This document shows positions 24,382-33,144 of a DNA stretch of 64,000 nucleotides, piece by piece. This stretch comes from Ignavibacteriales bacterium (GTDB lineage Bacteria > Bacteroidota > Ignavibacteria > Ignavibacteriales > Ignavibacteriaceae): the NCBI GenBank assembly GCA_003538625.1, contig DPRR01000007.1, forward strand, positions 62,001 through 126,000. Direction: 5' to 3'. Under the pieces are notes generated by a model that saw nothing but the letters and a program-made list of their open reading frames with translations, was not told the DNA's origin and did not search any database. Every line of letters begins with the position of its first letter. Position 1 is the first letter of the stretch. A program made the translations under genes and the position numbers.

Positions 24382-25476
24382 CTATACATTAACTGCGTTA
24401 TGTGATTCGTGGACTGATTCCAGCTTATGAAGAATATCTTCAGGAGATAAAATCATTCCGCCCATTCTTCCAATAAAGTGAACAGGAACTTTTCCTTCAA
24501 CAGCAAGACGAACATCTTCAACCATTTGTCCCGCATTCATTTCAACAGTTAACATAAACTCAACTTGATTAGCTAATTCATTTAATCTTTGATAAGGATA
24601 TGGATAAACAGTAATCGGTCTTAGCAATCCAACTTTAATTCCTTTTTCACGTGCAAGATCAACTGTCTTCTGACAAATACGTGATGACAATCCAAACGCG
24701 ACTAAAAGTATTTCTGCATCCTCAGTTTGAATTTCTTCATATCTAACTTCGCTTTGTATTGCTTTGTATTTTTCCTGCAAGCGAAGATTTACCTGTTCCA
24801 TTTCTTCCGGCTGAATAAACAGTGAGGTAATAATATTGTGTTCTCTGTTTTTTGTTTTTCCAGTTGTTGCCCAGGGTGCGGGAGTTTTAGGAAGTGATCC
24901 TTCCTCAGGAAGAATTACTTTTTCCATCATCTGACCAAGCGCACCATCAGAAAGAATCATAGCAGGGTTACGATATTTTTCTGCCAATTTAAATGCATCA
25001 AATACAAAGTCCGCCATTTCCTGAACAGAAGCCGGAGCCAAAACAATAAGGTGATAATCACCATGACCACCTCCCTTTGTGGCCTGAAAATAATCACCTT
25101 GAGAAGGTTGGATGGTTCCTAATCCGGGACCACCACGAACGACATTAACAACTAAACAAGGAAGCTGCGCAGATGCGATATAAGAAATTCCTTCCTGCAT
25201 TAAACTTATTCCTGGTGATGAAGACGAAGTCATCACTCTTGCACCGGCACCTGCTGCACCGTAAACCATATTGATTGAAGCGACTTCGCTTTCTGCCTGC
25301 AAAACTAATCCGTGTCTGTTTGGAATTTCTCTTTCAAGATATTCTAACACTTCTGATTGAGGAGTAATTGGATAACCAAAGTATGCATCTATGTCAGCAC
25401 GAATTGCAGCTTCAGCAAGTGCTTCGTTGCCTTTCATTAATTTAGCTTCACCGGTACGTTTTATATTATTTCCCAT
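24382..25476 (-). CDS. vorB: 2-oxoacid:ferredoxin oxidoreductase, alpha subunit (VorB-type)
   Basis: 364 residues. The pyrimidine-binding domain has LMKGNEALAEAAIRADIDAY, FGYPITPQSEVLEYLE, ESEVASINMVYGAAGAGARV and TSSSSPGISLMQEGISY. The C-terminal domain II follows (ILLVAFGLSSRICQKTVDLA, VGLLRPITVYPYP). The N-terminal pattern matches the subunit annotated in other genomes as VorB (3-methyl-2-oxobutanoate dehydrogenase), so branched-chain oxoacid or broad-range use is plausible. It lies 20 nt downstream of the ferredoxin subunit gene. Confidence 0.92.
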   Translation of the reverse strand: MGNNIKRTGEAKLMKGNEALAEAAIRADIDAYFGYPITPQSEVLEYLEREIPNRHGLVLQAESEVASINMVYGAAGAGARVMTSSSSPGISLMQEGISYIASAQLPCLVVNVVRGGPGLGTIQPSQGDYFQATKGGGHGDYHLIVLAPASVQEMADFVFDAFKLAEKYRNPAMILSDGALGQMMEKVILPEEGSLPKTPAPWATTGKTKNREHNIITSLFIQPEEMEQVNLRLQEKYKAIQSEVRYEEIQTEDAEILLVAFGLSSRICQKTVDLAREKGIKVGLLRPITVYPYPYQRLNELANQVEFMLTVEMNAGQMVEDVRLAVEGKVPVHFIGRMGGMILSPEDILHKLESVHESHNAVNV

Positions 25477-25496
25477 AAAAATCCTTTTTTGATTTA

Positions 25497-25739
25497 TTAA
25501 ACTTTAGCCTGAGTTTTTTTAACAGGCTTCGGTTCACGGTAAACCGTTATTGCTGCTTCCGGACAAACAAGCGCACAGTTAACACAACCTGTACATTTGT
25601 CATTAATCAGTTCAACAAAACGATATCCTTTCTCGTTAAAACTTGCGGATAATGCGAGACCATCCTGCGGACAAGCAACGATGCAAAGTTCGCAGCCTTT
25701 ACAAATTTTGCCGTCGATTATTACTGTTCCTTTTATCAT
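25497..25739 (-). CDS. vorD: 2-oxoacid:ferredoxin oxidoreductase, delta (ferredoxin) subunit
   Basis: 80 residues with two [4Fe-4S] motifs: CKGCELCIVACPQ (about 13-25) and CTGCVNCALVCPE (about 49-61). It carries electrons from the catalytic subunits to soluble ferredoxin, the likely donor for the [FeFe]-hydrogenases of the window. It is the first gene of the vorDBAC operon. Confidence 0.93.
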   Translation of the reverse strand: MIKGTVIIDGKICKGCELCIVACPQDGLALSASFNEKGYRFVELINDKCTGCVNCALVCPEAAITVYREPKPVKKTQAKV

Positions 25740-25938
25740 TTTTGTCTCTTTCAGATTTGAGAATACTATTAATTATTTGCAAAATCTCAATCTTAATGCC
25801 ATATGATAAATGAGGTTAGAGCGCTTAAAGGCACTAAAAAATGGTTTAATTATCAGATTTAAGAAGCTTAAAAGAAAGGTGATTCCTATTTGTGAGAAGG
25901 TTTTGTTAGTTAGCAATTATTGAATGATTTTATGGAGC

Positions 25939-26004
25939 GTCATTGCGATCCCGACTTGTCGGGAGAAGCAATCTGACAGATCACTTCGCTTCGCTCGTGA
26001 TGAC
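25939..26004. repeat. Palindromic intergenic repeat, GTCATTGCGA class
   Basis: The ends GTCATTGCGA and TCGTGATGAC are roughly inverted, with an inner CCCGACTTGTCGGG hairpin. It lies 9 nt past the aldo/keto reductase stop. Confidence 0.75.
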
Positions 26005-26012
26005 ATTCTACA

Positions 26013-26891
26013 CTAAACTTCACCACGCCAATTATTATTATGCTCTTTGAATCTTTGCATTATCAAATTATTAAGTTCATCATCTAGCGGACCTTGTTCA
26101 ATAATTTTAATGTTGGATTTTAAGTGCTCAATATTTGTTGTTCCAACAATCGCCGTGTCAACTCCATTTGCAAAAACAGTAAAGCGTAAAAAAATATCCA
26201 GCCAGTTTTTTTGTTCCGGCAAATTCATAGTTTTCCAGCGATGCCAATATTCTTCACAGTAATGTCCAACAGGTCTTTCAGAAAATCTCCACGGTGCATT
26301 TGCAATGGGGCGTTTTGCAATTACTCCCATTCCCTTTTCTTTTGCTTGTTTGATAGAACCATCAAGATCTATCTGATCACAGATATTAATTGAAGTTTGA
26401 ACACTGCCGAAAGAATTTGACTCAACAGCGTATTTTAATTCTTCGTTCTCACCGGAATAAGCTGCAACTCTAACTTTTCCCTGCTCAATTGTTTTTTGAA
26501 GTGCTTCAATAACCTCTCCGCGCTGCAAAGTATTTAAATCACAGGAATGCAGATGAACAATATCAATGTAATCTGTTTTCATTAATCGTAAAGCATTCTC
26601 AACTCCGGCAAGAATTATATCATAACTCCAATCAGCAAATCCTTCAACACCATATCCAACTTTTGTGGAAAGGATAAATTCTTTTCTTCTGTGAGAAATG
26701 TATTTACCAATTCGTTCTTCACTTGCGTAATATCCGCGGGCAGTATCAATAAGATTAATTCCTAAATCCAAAACTGTGTTAAGAATTATTTCAGAATCTT
26801 TTTCTGAAACTGCATAATCACCAATTTCTCCCGCACCAAAACCAAGTGCTGATACTTTTAGTTCTGTATTTCCAAAATTTCTGTAAATCAT
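26013..26891 (-). CDS. Aldo/keto reductase
   Basis: 292 residues with the AKR barrel pattern: FGNTELKVSALGFGAGEIGD, then INLIDTARGYYASEERIG (catalytic Asp and Tyr), then FILSTKVGYG (Lys), then DYIDIVHLHSCDL (His). NADPH-binding features are present near the C-terminus (FANGVDTAIVGTTNIEHLKS). The substrate is unknown. It is a single-gene unit bounded by palindromic repeats on both sides. Confidence 0.92.
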   Translation of the reverse strand: MIYRNFGNTELKVSALGFGAGEIGDYAVSEKDSEIILNTVLDLGINLIDTARGYYASEERIGKYISHRRKEFILSTKVGYGVEGFADWSYDIILAGVENALRLMKTDYIDIVHLHSCDLNTLQRGEVIEALQKTIEQGKVRVAAYSGENEELKYAVESNSFGSVQTSINICDQIDLDGSIKQAKEKGMGVIAKRPIANAPWRFSERPVGHYCEEYWHRWKTMNLPEQKNWLDIFLRFTVFANGVDTAIVGTTNIEHLKSNIKIIEQGPLDDELNNLIMQRFKEHNNNWRGEV

Positions 26892-26906
26892 TTTTTTATT
26901 TTTCTT

Positions 26907-27035
26907 CGTAGCTCAGACTTTAGTCTGAGTTTGTGCTTCATTATCTATAAAACTCGCAGACTGAAGTTTGTAGTTGCAATATTTGTATAATCCGCAGATT
27001 GAAGCCTGCCTACCGTCAGGCAGGTCTGCGCTACG
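26907..27035. repeat. Palindromic intergenic repeat, GTAGC...GCTACG class
   Basis: It starts CGTAGCTCAGACTTTAG and ends CAGGTCTGCGCTACG. Inner inverted arms are CTCAGACT/AGTCTGAG and CCTGCC...GGCAGG. It supplies the stop codon of the zinc-ribbon gene (27031-27033). A related copy is at 28828-28873. Confidence 0.8.
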
Positions 27036-27531
27036 TTGTTTCTGGGGTTGATTGATCCAACTCATCAATAATTTTTTCTGCCTGAAGAACTTCGGAGCAG
27101 GGAACCATTAATTTAATTTCATTAATTATGTGTCCGCCAGAATCACCACTGGCACGGAATAAAGTATAATCATCACCCCCAAGGGAAATTGGTGATGCTT
27201 TACGTTCATAAATAAATGGATGAAGATTGCTTTGTTCTAAATCAGATTTATAAAGGTTTACTTTCTGTGCATCAGACGAACCAAACACGCGAGCCATGCC
27301 TTCATAAATTTCATAATGTGAATGTTCATTACACAAGAAAATACCGTTAATACGGAGGCCACATCTTTTGCAATACGCCTGGTGACAAATTGCACAAACA
27401 CCTTTTGCCTCAACATCAGAATGATTAAAGCAGCTTACGTCATCTATAAAAATTGTTCCGCACTTAGTGCAGAATTCTGAATCGTTTGATATTTCTGTTC
27501 CACAAAAGTCGCATAATAATTTATCAGACAC
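27031..27531 (-). CDS. Zinc-ribbon/B-box protein with DUF2007-like domain
   Basis: 166 residues. A zinc ribbon (CDFCGTEIS...CTKCGT, 8-26) is followed by a B-box-like finger (CFNHSDVEAKGVCAICHQAY, then CKRCGL and CNEHSH). The C-terminal half (VNLYKSDLEQSNLHPFIYER, LMVPCSEVLQAEKIIDEL) resembles DUF2007, a ferredoxin-fold putative signal-transducing domain. The partner is unknown. The C-terminal codons overlap a palindromic repeat. Confidence 0.8.
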   Translation of the reverse strand: MSDKLLCDFCGTEISNDSEFCTKCGTIFIDDVSCFNHSDVEAKGVCAICHQAYCKRCGLRINGIFLCNEHSHYEIYEGMARVFGSSDAQKVNLYKSDLEQSNLHPFIYERKASPISLGGDDYTLFRASGDSGGHIINEIKLMVPCSEVLQAEKIIDELDQSTPETT

Positions 27532-27675
27532 TGTTCCTCCTGTTTGTTGGATTCTGGATGCTTGATACTGGGCACTGGTTAATTAATTTTATGTAAAATT
27601 TTATTTTACCAGTATCAAGGATCTGGAATCAAGAATCATTTAAGAATAAAAATTACAACTAATTATAAAAATTTT

Positions 27676-28641
27676 TTACTCAGTTGATAATCCCCCTCTG
27701 TTATCGCGAATCATTCTTGAGTAAAGAGAAAGGTTGGGATCAAACAAAAACTTAAGCCATAGTTTTGTCCACGATTTATGATAAACAAGGTTATCATAAA
27801 ACTCCGGTGCTGCTGCTTTTACTTTTGGAAGATTATTCCAGGGAATAGATGGAAAATCATGATGCTCATTATGATATCCAACATTTAAAGCAACTGTATT
27901 TAGCGGACCATAGTAACTATAAGTTTCTTGTGGCGGTGCGACAAGAAAATGTTCCTGTATCCATCTTGCACCAAGCGGATGAAAACCGATTGAGAAGAAG
28001 AAAGAAAAAACAAGATAAAGAAAAGAGTTCCAGCCAAAGAAAATTATTACAAGTGCATCAACTCCAAAAACAACAATCCAATTAAGAATTGTCCACATAT
28101 TCATAAATTGAATTTCTTTTAATCGTGGAGTTCTGACAGCCTGAAATACAGGAAAGAGAACTTCCCATAAAGCTTTTCCAAAAAAAGAATTGCCAATTAT
28201 TTTTGCTTCCCATTTACTTGCAAGATCTGCATCAAGATAATAGTCTCCCTGAAATGAATGATGTTTTAAATGATAGCTTCTAAACGAAACAGAACTTGGA
28301 AGTACATTTGGAATATCTGCAAGAATTCCTGAGATATAATTCATTGGTCTGTTTTTAAAGATAAGATTATGTGCAGCTTCATGAATTAATACATAGCAGG
28401 CATGATTTGCAAAAGCGCCAACAAGGAAAGCAACAATAAGTGCAAGCCACCAGGGTTGTGATGAAAGCAAATAGGCAATTGTTAATTGTAATCCAACAAC
28501 AAATAGTATAATAAAAAAACTAACCGGATTTCTTCCGATTTGCTCACGCACCTCAGGATGTGCTTTTAATATTGCACGCGTTCTTTCTTTATGCGGCTCT
28601 GGTGTGTTTGAATGCTGAAATTCTTTTTTTACAGAAGTCAT
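27676..28641 (-). CDS. Fatty-acid desaturase resembling sphingolipid delta-4 desaturase (DEGS)
   Basis: 321 residues, membrane protein with the three di-iron His boxes: HEAAH (87-91), HLKHH (124-128) and HNEHH (257-261). Beyond these it shares eukaryotic dihydroceramide desaturase blocks: ETYSYYGPLN, NVGYHNEHHDFPSIP, AAPEFYDNLVYHKSW and SLYSRMIRD, plus an N-terminal KERTRAILKAHPEV segment. It lacks the short myristoylation-type N-terminus of animal enzymes. This points to a sphingolipid/ceramide-like substrate. Alternatively it may desaturate an ordinary acyl lipid. No ceramide synthesis gene is adjacent. Confidence 0.9.
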   Translation of the reverse strand: MTSVKKEFQHSNTPEPHKERTRAILKAHPEVREQIGRNPVSFFIILFVVGLQLTIAYLLSSQPWWLALIVAFLVGAFANHACYVLIHEAAHNLIFKNRPMNYISGILADIPNVLPSSVSFRSYHLKHHSFQGDYYLDADLASKWEAKIIGNSFFGKALWEVLFPVFQAVRTPRLKEIQFMNMWTILNWIVVFGVDALVIIFFGWNSFLYLVFSFFFSIGFHPLGARWIQEHFLVAPPQETYSYYGPLNTVALNVGYHNEHHDFPSIPWNNLPKVKAAAPEFYDNLVYHKSWTKLWLKFLFDPNLSLYSRMIRDNRGGLSTE

Positions 28642-28763
28642 TTAAGTTGCCTTCAATTATTTAACACTTCTACTGATCAAAATTACAATAAAAAAATGAA
28701 ACTATTTATCAGAATAAAAAAGGCATTTCAACCGGAGAGAAAAATCTTGCGTTTCAAATAAAC

Positions 28764-28873
28764 AAATTTCTCAGTCTCCCTAAGGGATGCTTATGTCGGA
28801 AGTCTCGTTCGAAATGACTAAATAGAAGTAACGCAGACTTAAGCCTGCCTACCACAGGCTGGTCTGCGCTACG
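28764..28873. repeat. Two adjacent palindromic intergenic repeats
   Basis: 28764-28818 is a diverged TTTCTCAGTC...TTCGAAATGAC element. 28828-28873 is a GTAACGCAGACTTAAG...CTGCGCTACG element of the class seen at 26907. Both lie directly after the 28882 gene's stop. Confidence 0.75.
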
Positions 28874-28881
28874 AATTATAA

Positions 28882-30057
28882 TTAAAACGCTGTTACAAAA
28901 CCAACACCGATTTTTGCATACTCTTGTTTAAAATCGTAGGAAAGTTCTCCAACTAAACGAATATTTCTTCTCAGTACATAACCTAAATGCCCGGAAAGTG
29001 TTTTATAATTTAAATTTGTTTGATCTGATTCTATCCAGTTAAACAAACCGACTGCATACCATTTGCTGTCATCACCATCGGGACGATAAACTAATTCAGC
29101 AAAAGCACCGCGTGTTTTGATATCGAGAGTTGTGGGTCCAAAATATGGATTACCGTCATTCCTTTCCACGTATTGAAAATTAAATTCCAACGGCTCAAAT
29201 GAAATTGTTGCATCGCCGCCTAACATCCAAAGTTCGTTCGTGGTTTCATCAGCTTCAAGTTGTTCAAATGCTTTTTCTTTTCCCCAGTAGCCCATCGCAC
29301 CAAGTCTTAAATGTTCACCAACATCCTGAGAAATTCTACCCATAAAATTTTTGTATTTATCATTATCAAAGTTGCCGTCAAAAAATCCTTCTCCTATTCC
29401 GCTGCCGTTTACAATTTGTAACGTAATATCCGTTCCGCTCTCAAAACCGTATTGAAGCATTATTCCTCTGTCGTATGTTAAATCTACATGCGATGCGCCC
29501 GGTCTTACTTTATAAATGAAGTAGTCATCTCTTGTCAATCGAAGTTCTCTTTTAAAGATTGGATCACAAACCTGAAATTGTCCAATTGTAACGTCAAGTT
29601 CGCTGCCAAATAAATTGTTAAACATCAACCATGCATCTTCAATTTTTCCCGCCTCGCCATTTTCAAGAATATAATAAACATAGTAAGCAACATCTTTTGT
29701 TATAGCTCCACCTGTAAGAAGTTTAAATAAAATGGGAGTTGTAAAATCTGATTTCTCAGTATTGCTTTGATTGTAAGTAACGTAGCCTTCCAATCTTAAT
29801 GCAAGCGGAAGATCACGAATAAGTGAAAGCTCAGGATCACCTGTCTCCACATAATATCTTGGTGCATCCTGATCTTTAAGTTGAAATCCATTTCCTGCAA
29901 ATTCATCACCGTAAGCTTTTAGCTTGGGGAATGGTGAATGACATGTTTTGCAAGTCATATTATATTTTCTTGCAAATGCGGGTATTGCAAAAATATCGCT
30001 TGCCAGAAAAGTGATTAATATTAAAGTCAGAGTTGAGATTGTAAATATCTTTTTCAT
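28882..30057 (-). CDS. Outer-membrane barrel protein with one N-terminal c-haem motif
   Basis: 391 residues. A signal peptide (ends ASDIFA) is directly followed by a c-type haem site CKTCH in KYNMTCKTCHSPFPKLKAYG. The rest alternates in beta-strands with aromatic girdles (YVYYILENGEAGKIEDAWLM, LFNWIESDQTNLNYKTL) and ends KIGVGFVTAF, as in a porin-type barrel. A haem on a barrel suggests electron transfer at or across the outer membrane. It is followed downstream of a multihaem cytochrome gene on the same strand, although a repeat lies between them. Confidence 0.82.
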   Translation of the reverse strand: MKKIFTISTLTLILITFLASDIFAIPAFARKYNMTCKTCHSPFPKLKAYGDEFAGNGFQLKDQDAPRYYVETGDPELSLIRDLPLALRLEGYVTYNQSNTEKSDFTTPILFKLLTGGAITKDVAYYVYYILENGEAGKIEDAWLMFNNLFGSELDVTIGQFQVCDPIFKRELRLTRDDYFIYKVRPGASHVDLTYDRGIMLQYGFESGTDITLQIVNGSGIGEGFFDGNFDNDKYKNFMGRISQDVGEHLRLGAMGYWGKEKAFEQLEADETTNELWMLGGDATISFEPLEFNFQYVERNDGNPYFGPTTLDIKTRGAFAELVYRPDGDDSKWYAVGLFNWIESDQTNLNYKTLSGHLGYVLRRNIRLVGELSYDFKQEYAKIGVGFVTAF

Positions 30058-30080
30058 TTTATTCCTCTTATTTTATCGAA

Positions 30081-30184
30081 ATGTCACCCTGAGCCTGTCG
30101 AAGGGTGACTTCACAAAACATATGTCAGGTTTTGACAGGCTCAACCTGACAACAAGTTAAGAGATGCCGGATCGAGTCCGGCAT
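30081..30184. repeat. Palindromic intergenic repeats, GTCACCCTGAGC class and ATGCCGGA dyad
   Basis: 30081-30150 has ATGTCACCCTGAGCCTGTCG, GAAGGGTGAC and GTCAGG...CCTGAC arms. 30164-30184 is a separate dyad ATGCCGGA/TCCGGCAT, which could terminate the multihaem gene ending at 30194. Confidence 0.75.
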
Positions 30185-30193
30185 ACTGATCAC

Positions 30194-31558
30194 CTAAGGC
30201 AGCACTGTTACATAAGTTGAATGTTCATTTACTTTAATTATTTCAGATTCCTCCGCCGGTACATCCAGAAAATCTGCAACAGGTTTAACTAACTTTTGGT
30301 AGTTAAGCACTGCGGTTACTTTTAGCTCACCCGGAGCAATATTATCCGGCAGATTAAAAGTAAAATATTCTAATTTTGTTTCGCGTGGTCCAAGCCTGTA
30401 ATCAACACCTTGTGATTTTGTATTCCATTGTTGTATTGTCATTCTTCCCTGCGGATCAAAATACGGCTTTCTGAAAATTCTATCTCCTATTGGAATACCA
30501 TCTCTTTGTACACCTTTAAAGTTTGGATCACCTAAAGCAATTCCCATATCCTGATATGCTAAAGCATCCGCACCGATTGTATATTCTTCTCCTTCAAATC
30601 CCTTTTTGTTAACTGGCAGATGATAAACATTTCCTTTAGCATCAACTGCTTCAACGTGCATCCAAACTATTCTGTCTTCAACTGATCCTGTTGGAAATTT
30701 ATGTCCTGTTTTCTGATTGAATAATGCAACCGTGAATTTTATAGTTTCACCAGGTTCTGCTTCACGAATATCAGGATGAATTCTCAATTCAATTGTTCCT
30801 TTTACTTTGCCGAGATCGTGTGCACCATGAAATAAATGCTGCCATGCATCAGGATATTTATTTCCCATTGCTGCAGTGTAACCTTCTGCCTGGGTCATAT
30901 GGCAATTCTGGCATTGTACACCTTCTTTAGAATAAGGCCCTTCTTTCCATTCAAGATGAGTTGATTTTACCCAAATGCCATAAGGATCTTTTTCATTATG
31001 ACAGGTACCGCAAAAATCTGCTGACTTTAGAAAATCAGATTTTATGATTTTATGTTCAGGTGAATTTCCTGTTCCGCGTGGACCGTATTTTGTTTTTCCA
31101 TCTGTTGGATTTGATATGAAATTAAAATTAAAGGGGGTGTCCCCTTCATAGCCAGATACAGTATGACAAACATCGCAGGAAACTGATTCATTCGCTCTTG
31201 AATTCATTTCTGGTTTTGGAGGTGGAACGTCGCCAACCAAAAAAGAAATCGGAGCGTGGCAGCCATTGCAACCGGCTTTTACTTCCGCAACAACAGGATC
31301 CTTTTCTGCATGCGGTACTGCAAGTTTAAAATATTCTATTTCATCCCAATGATGTGTATATGCCTGCGACATCATTGCCTGCTTCCACTGCTGATAAAAA
31401 TCAACGTGGCAGGATGAGCCGCAGAATTGAGGTGTTTTATATTCATCATACTTTCTGGAACCAAGTGCATCTCCACCTGCTTTGGTCTGCGTGAATATAT
31501 CTATACTGGAAATGTAAAGCATAAAAATTAAGATTGATATGATTTTAGAAATTTTCAT
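30194..31558 (-). CDS. Secreted multihaem cytochrome c
   Basis: The ATG at 31558 is chosen because GAGG lies 8 nt upstream and a signal peptide follows directly (ISILIFMLYISSIDIFTQ). The frame is open 54 codons further up but without signal features. Haem motifs are CGSSCH (CxxxCH), CNGCH, CDVCH, CGTCH and CQNCH, with a spacing typical of cytochrome c554/NapC-like multihaem proteins. The C-terminal ~190 residues are a beta-domain without haems (ELRIHPDIREAEPGETIKFT). It is likely periplasmic or extracellular and works with the haem-barrel protein downstream. Confidence 0.87.
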   Translation of the reverse strand: MKISKIISILIFMLYISSIDIFTQTKAGGDALGSRKYDEYKTPQFCGSSCHVDFYQQWKQAMMSQAYTHHWDEIEYFKLAVPHAEKDPVVAEVKAGCNGCHAPISFLVGDVPPPKPEMNSRANESVSCDVCHTVSGYEGDTPFNFNFISNPTDGKTKYGPRGTGNSPEHKIIKSDFLKSADFCGTCHNEKDPYGIWVKSTHLEWKEGPYSKEGVQCQNCHMTQAEGYTAAMGNKYPDAWQHLFHGAHDLGKVKGTIELRIHPDIREAEPGETIKFTVALFNQKTGHKFPTGSVEDRIVWMHVEAVDAKGNVYHLPVNKKGFEGEEYTIGADALAYQDMGIALGDPNFKGVQRDGIPIGDRIFRKPYFDPQGRMTIQQWNTKSQGVDYRLGPRETKLEYFTFNLPDNIAPGELKVTAVLNYQKLVKPVADFLDVPAEESEIIKVNEHSTYVTVLP

Positions 31559-31757
31559 AGAAAACCTCATTATTGATTGGAAAAATAGAGAACGGTTAAT
31601 AGCTGTATTGATGGATATAGAAATTGGATGGATGTGGTTGTAACTTAACCACAAATTAATTCGTGAAGATTTTTGTTGTGAAACTGAAAACAATTTATAA
31701 CTCCCCTGAGAGTCATTCAAAATTTAATTAATATTTTTCTAAAAGTCATATAATATT

Positions 31758-31788
31758 AAAAAGAAGACGGCTTTTAAATGCCGTCTTC
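31758..31788 (-). terminator. Intrinsic terminator after the DUF2202 gene
   Basis: GAAGACGGC pairs with GCCGTCTTC around TTTAAAT-type loop, followed on the minus strand by TTTTTAATATT. It lies about 50 nt past the stop at 31840. Confidence 0.85.
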
Positions 31789-31839
31789 CTGGGAAGGAGA
31801 AGTGACATAGTACGAACCTCAGCGATAGCGCTGCATATT

Positions 31840-32457
31840 TTATTCAGTTGTTGCTGAAGCAGCAGTACATCCGATTAAATTTTTGTTAAATGCCGCAAGA
31901 TGATTAACCGAAGCATTCTTTAGATTTGTGTACAGATTTATAATTCCCGGATTTGTGACAACATTTGCTAACTGATTTTCAAGATCAGCAATATCAAGTT
32001 CTTCAATTCCAACTCCAACTAATAATCCCTCATATAAAGACACGCTGCCTTGTAAAATTAGCTGACCATAGAGAGTTTGAAAAGCCGGATCAGGGAATAC
32101 ACCAACTTCGTCTGTAATAAGAGGATCCGTAATATTGTATTTATCTAACATTCTTTTTACAGCGTCCATGTGTGCTTGTTCACTGACTTTAATATTTAAG
32201 AAGACCTTTGCATTCCATGTAGTTCCCAATACTGTGTAAACATCTCTTGCAAGTTTTTCTTCAATCCTCATGTAAATCAATCCGTCAATTTCTTCCTGTG
32301 TTATTGCGTATCCGCCATTATCAGGTGTAACAGTATTAATCGATTCTCTGCTTAACATTCCATTTTCAGGAGAGACAACATTTGAATCCGGATTACAAGC
32401 TGCCAGCAAAAAAACAAAAAGCGCTAATCCCAATATTTTAAATGTTAACTGTTTCAT
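31840..32457 (-). CDS. DUF2202 ferritin-like lipoprotein
   Basis: 205 residues. A lipoprotein signal (ALFVFLLAAC, Cys21) is followed by the DUF2202 helical domain: ITQEEIDGLIYMRIEEKLAR, DVYTVLG, KVSEQAHMDAVKRMLDKY. The E-E-x-x-A-R-D and EQxHMDxV motifs are di-metal-like ligands of a ferritin-type bundle. Function is unproven. It lies downstream of the acidic repeat protein, but a strong terminator separates them. Confidence 0.88.
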   Translation of the reverse strand: MKQLTFKILGLALFVFLLAACNPDSNVVSPENGMLSRESINTVTPDNGGYAITQEEIDGLIYMRIEEKLARDVYTVLGTTWNAKVFLNIKVSEQAHMDAVKRMLDKYNITDPLITDEVGVFPDPAFQTLYGQLILQGSVSLYEGLLVGVGIEELDIADLENQLANVVTNPGIINLYTNLKNASVNHLAAFNKNLIGCTAASATTE

Positions 32458-32481
32458 TTTGTCCTCAGTGTTTTAGTTTAT

Positions 32482-32509
32482 AAAAAGCGATGCTCAATTT
32501 GAGCATCGC
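32482..32509 (-). terminator. Intrinsic terminator after the acidic repeat protein gene
   Basis: GCGATGCTC pairs with GAGCATCGC (9 bp, 5-nt loop), followed on the minus strand by TTTTTA. It lies 20 nt past the stop at 32530. Confidence 0.9.
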
Positions 32510-32529
32510 ATAGTTAGTTTGCTTATTAG

Positions 32530-33144
32530 TTATCTTCTTCCACCACGATTACCTTTTGGACCAGTTCCATCACAGGTTCCCGTACCGGTACCACTTCCAC
32601 TACCAGATCCATAACCAGTTCCGTCCTGTGGTCCAACTCCACTATTACCTGTGCCGTTGCCAGGACCATATTTATTGCCGCCAAATTTTGTCTGAGTATT
32701 TTTGCCTTTCATATTTTTTCGGCCTGTTCCGTCTTCGGGTTTAACAAAATCAGGATCCTGTCCGTTAGGAATTCCGTCACCATCAGCATCAAAAGCATTA
32801 TCGTTTAGACCATCACCATTCAAATCGATAAAACCTTTTCCATTATTTCTGTTTTTAGCACCTGTATAATCTTCATCTCTGCCGTTAGGAATTCCATCAC
32901 CATCAGCATCCGGGGCATTGTCTCTATAGCCATCGCCATTTTCATCTATAAAATTATTACCATGCTGGGTTTTTAATTGGTTCTGATTCTTAACCTGTGA
33001 TTGCAATTGTTCGCTGGTTTTAATTTGTTCTTTGTTCTTTATCTGCTCTTTGTTTTGGATTTTGTCTTCCTGAGCAAACATAGAAAGTGAAGAAATAAAA
33101 AACATCAATGCAATAAAAGCTGAAATTGATTTAAAGCGTTTCAT
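32530..33144 (-). CDS. Secreted Gln/Asn- and Asp/Gly-rich calcium-binding-type protein
   Basis: 204 residues. A signal peptide (ends SLSMFAQ) is followed by a Gln/Asn/Lys-rich stretch of about 35 residues (NKEQIKNKEQIKTSEQLQ). Two pairs of DENGDGYRDNAPDADGDGIP-type EF-hand/TSP3 loops come next. The tail of about 75 residues is Gly/Ser/Thr-rich (SGSGSGTGTGTCDGTGPKGN) and basic at its end. The layout is that of the 38164-38544 protein. A consensus sigma-54 promoter (33297-33312) lies 150 nt upstream, and the NtrC-type system next door is the likely activator. Function is unknown. Confidence 0.8.
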   Translation of the reverse strand: MKRFKSISAFIALMFFISSLSMFAQEDKIQNKEQIKNKEQIKTSEQLQSQVKNQNQLKTQHGNNFIDENGDGYRDNAPDADGDGIPNGRDEDYTGAKNRNNGKGFIDLNGDGLNDNAFDADGDGIPNGQDPDFVKPEDGTGRKNMKGKNTQTKFGGNKYGPGNGTGNSGVGPQDGTGYGSGSGSGTGTGTCDGTGPKGNRGGRR

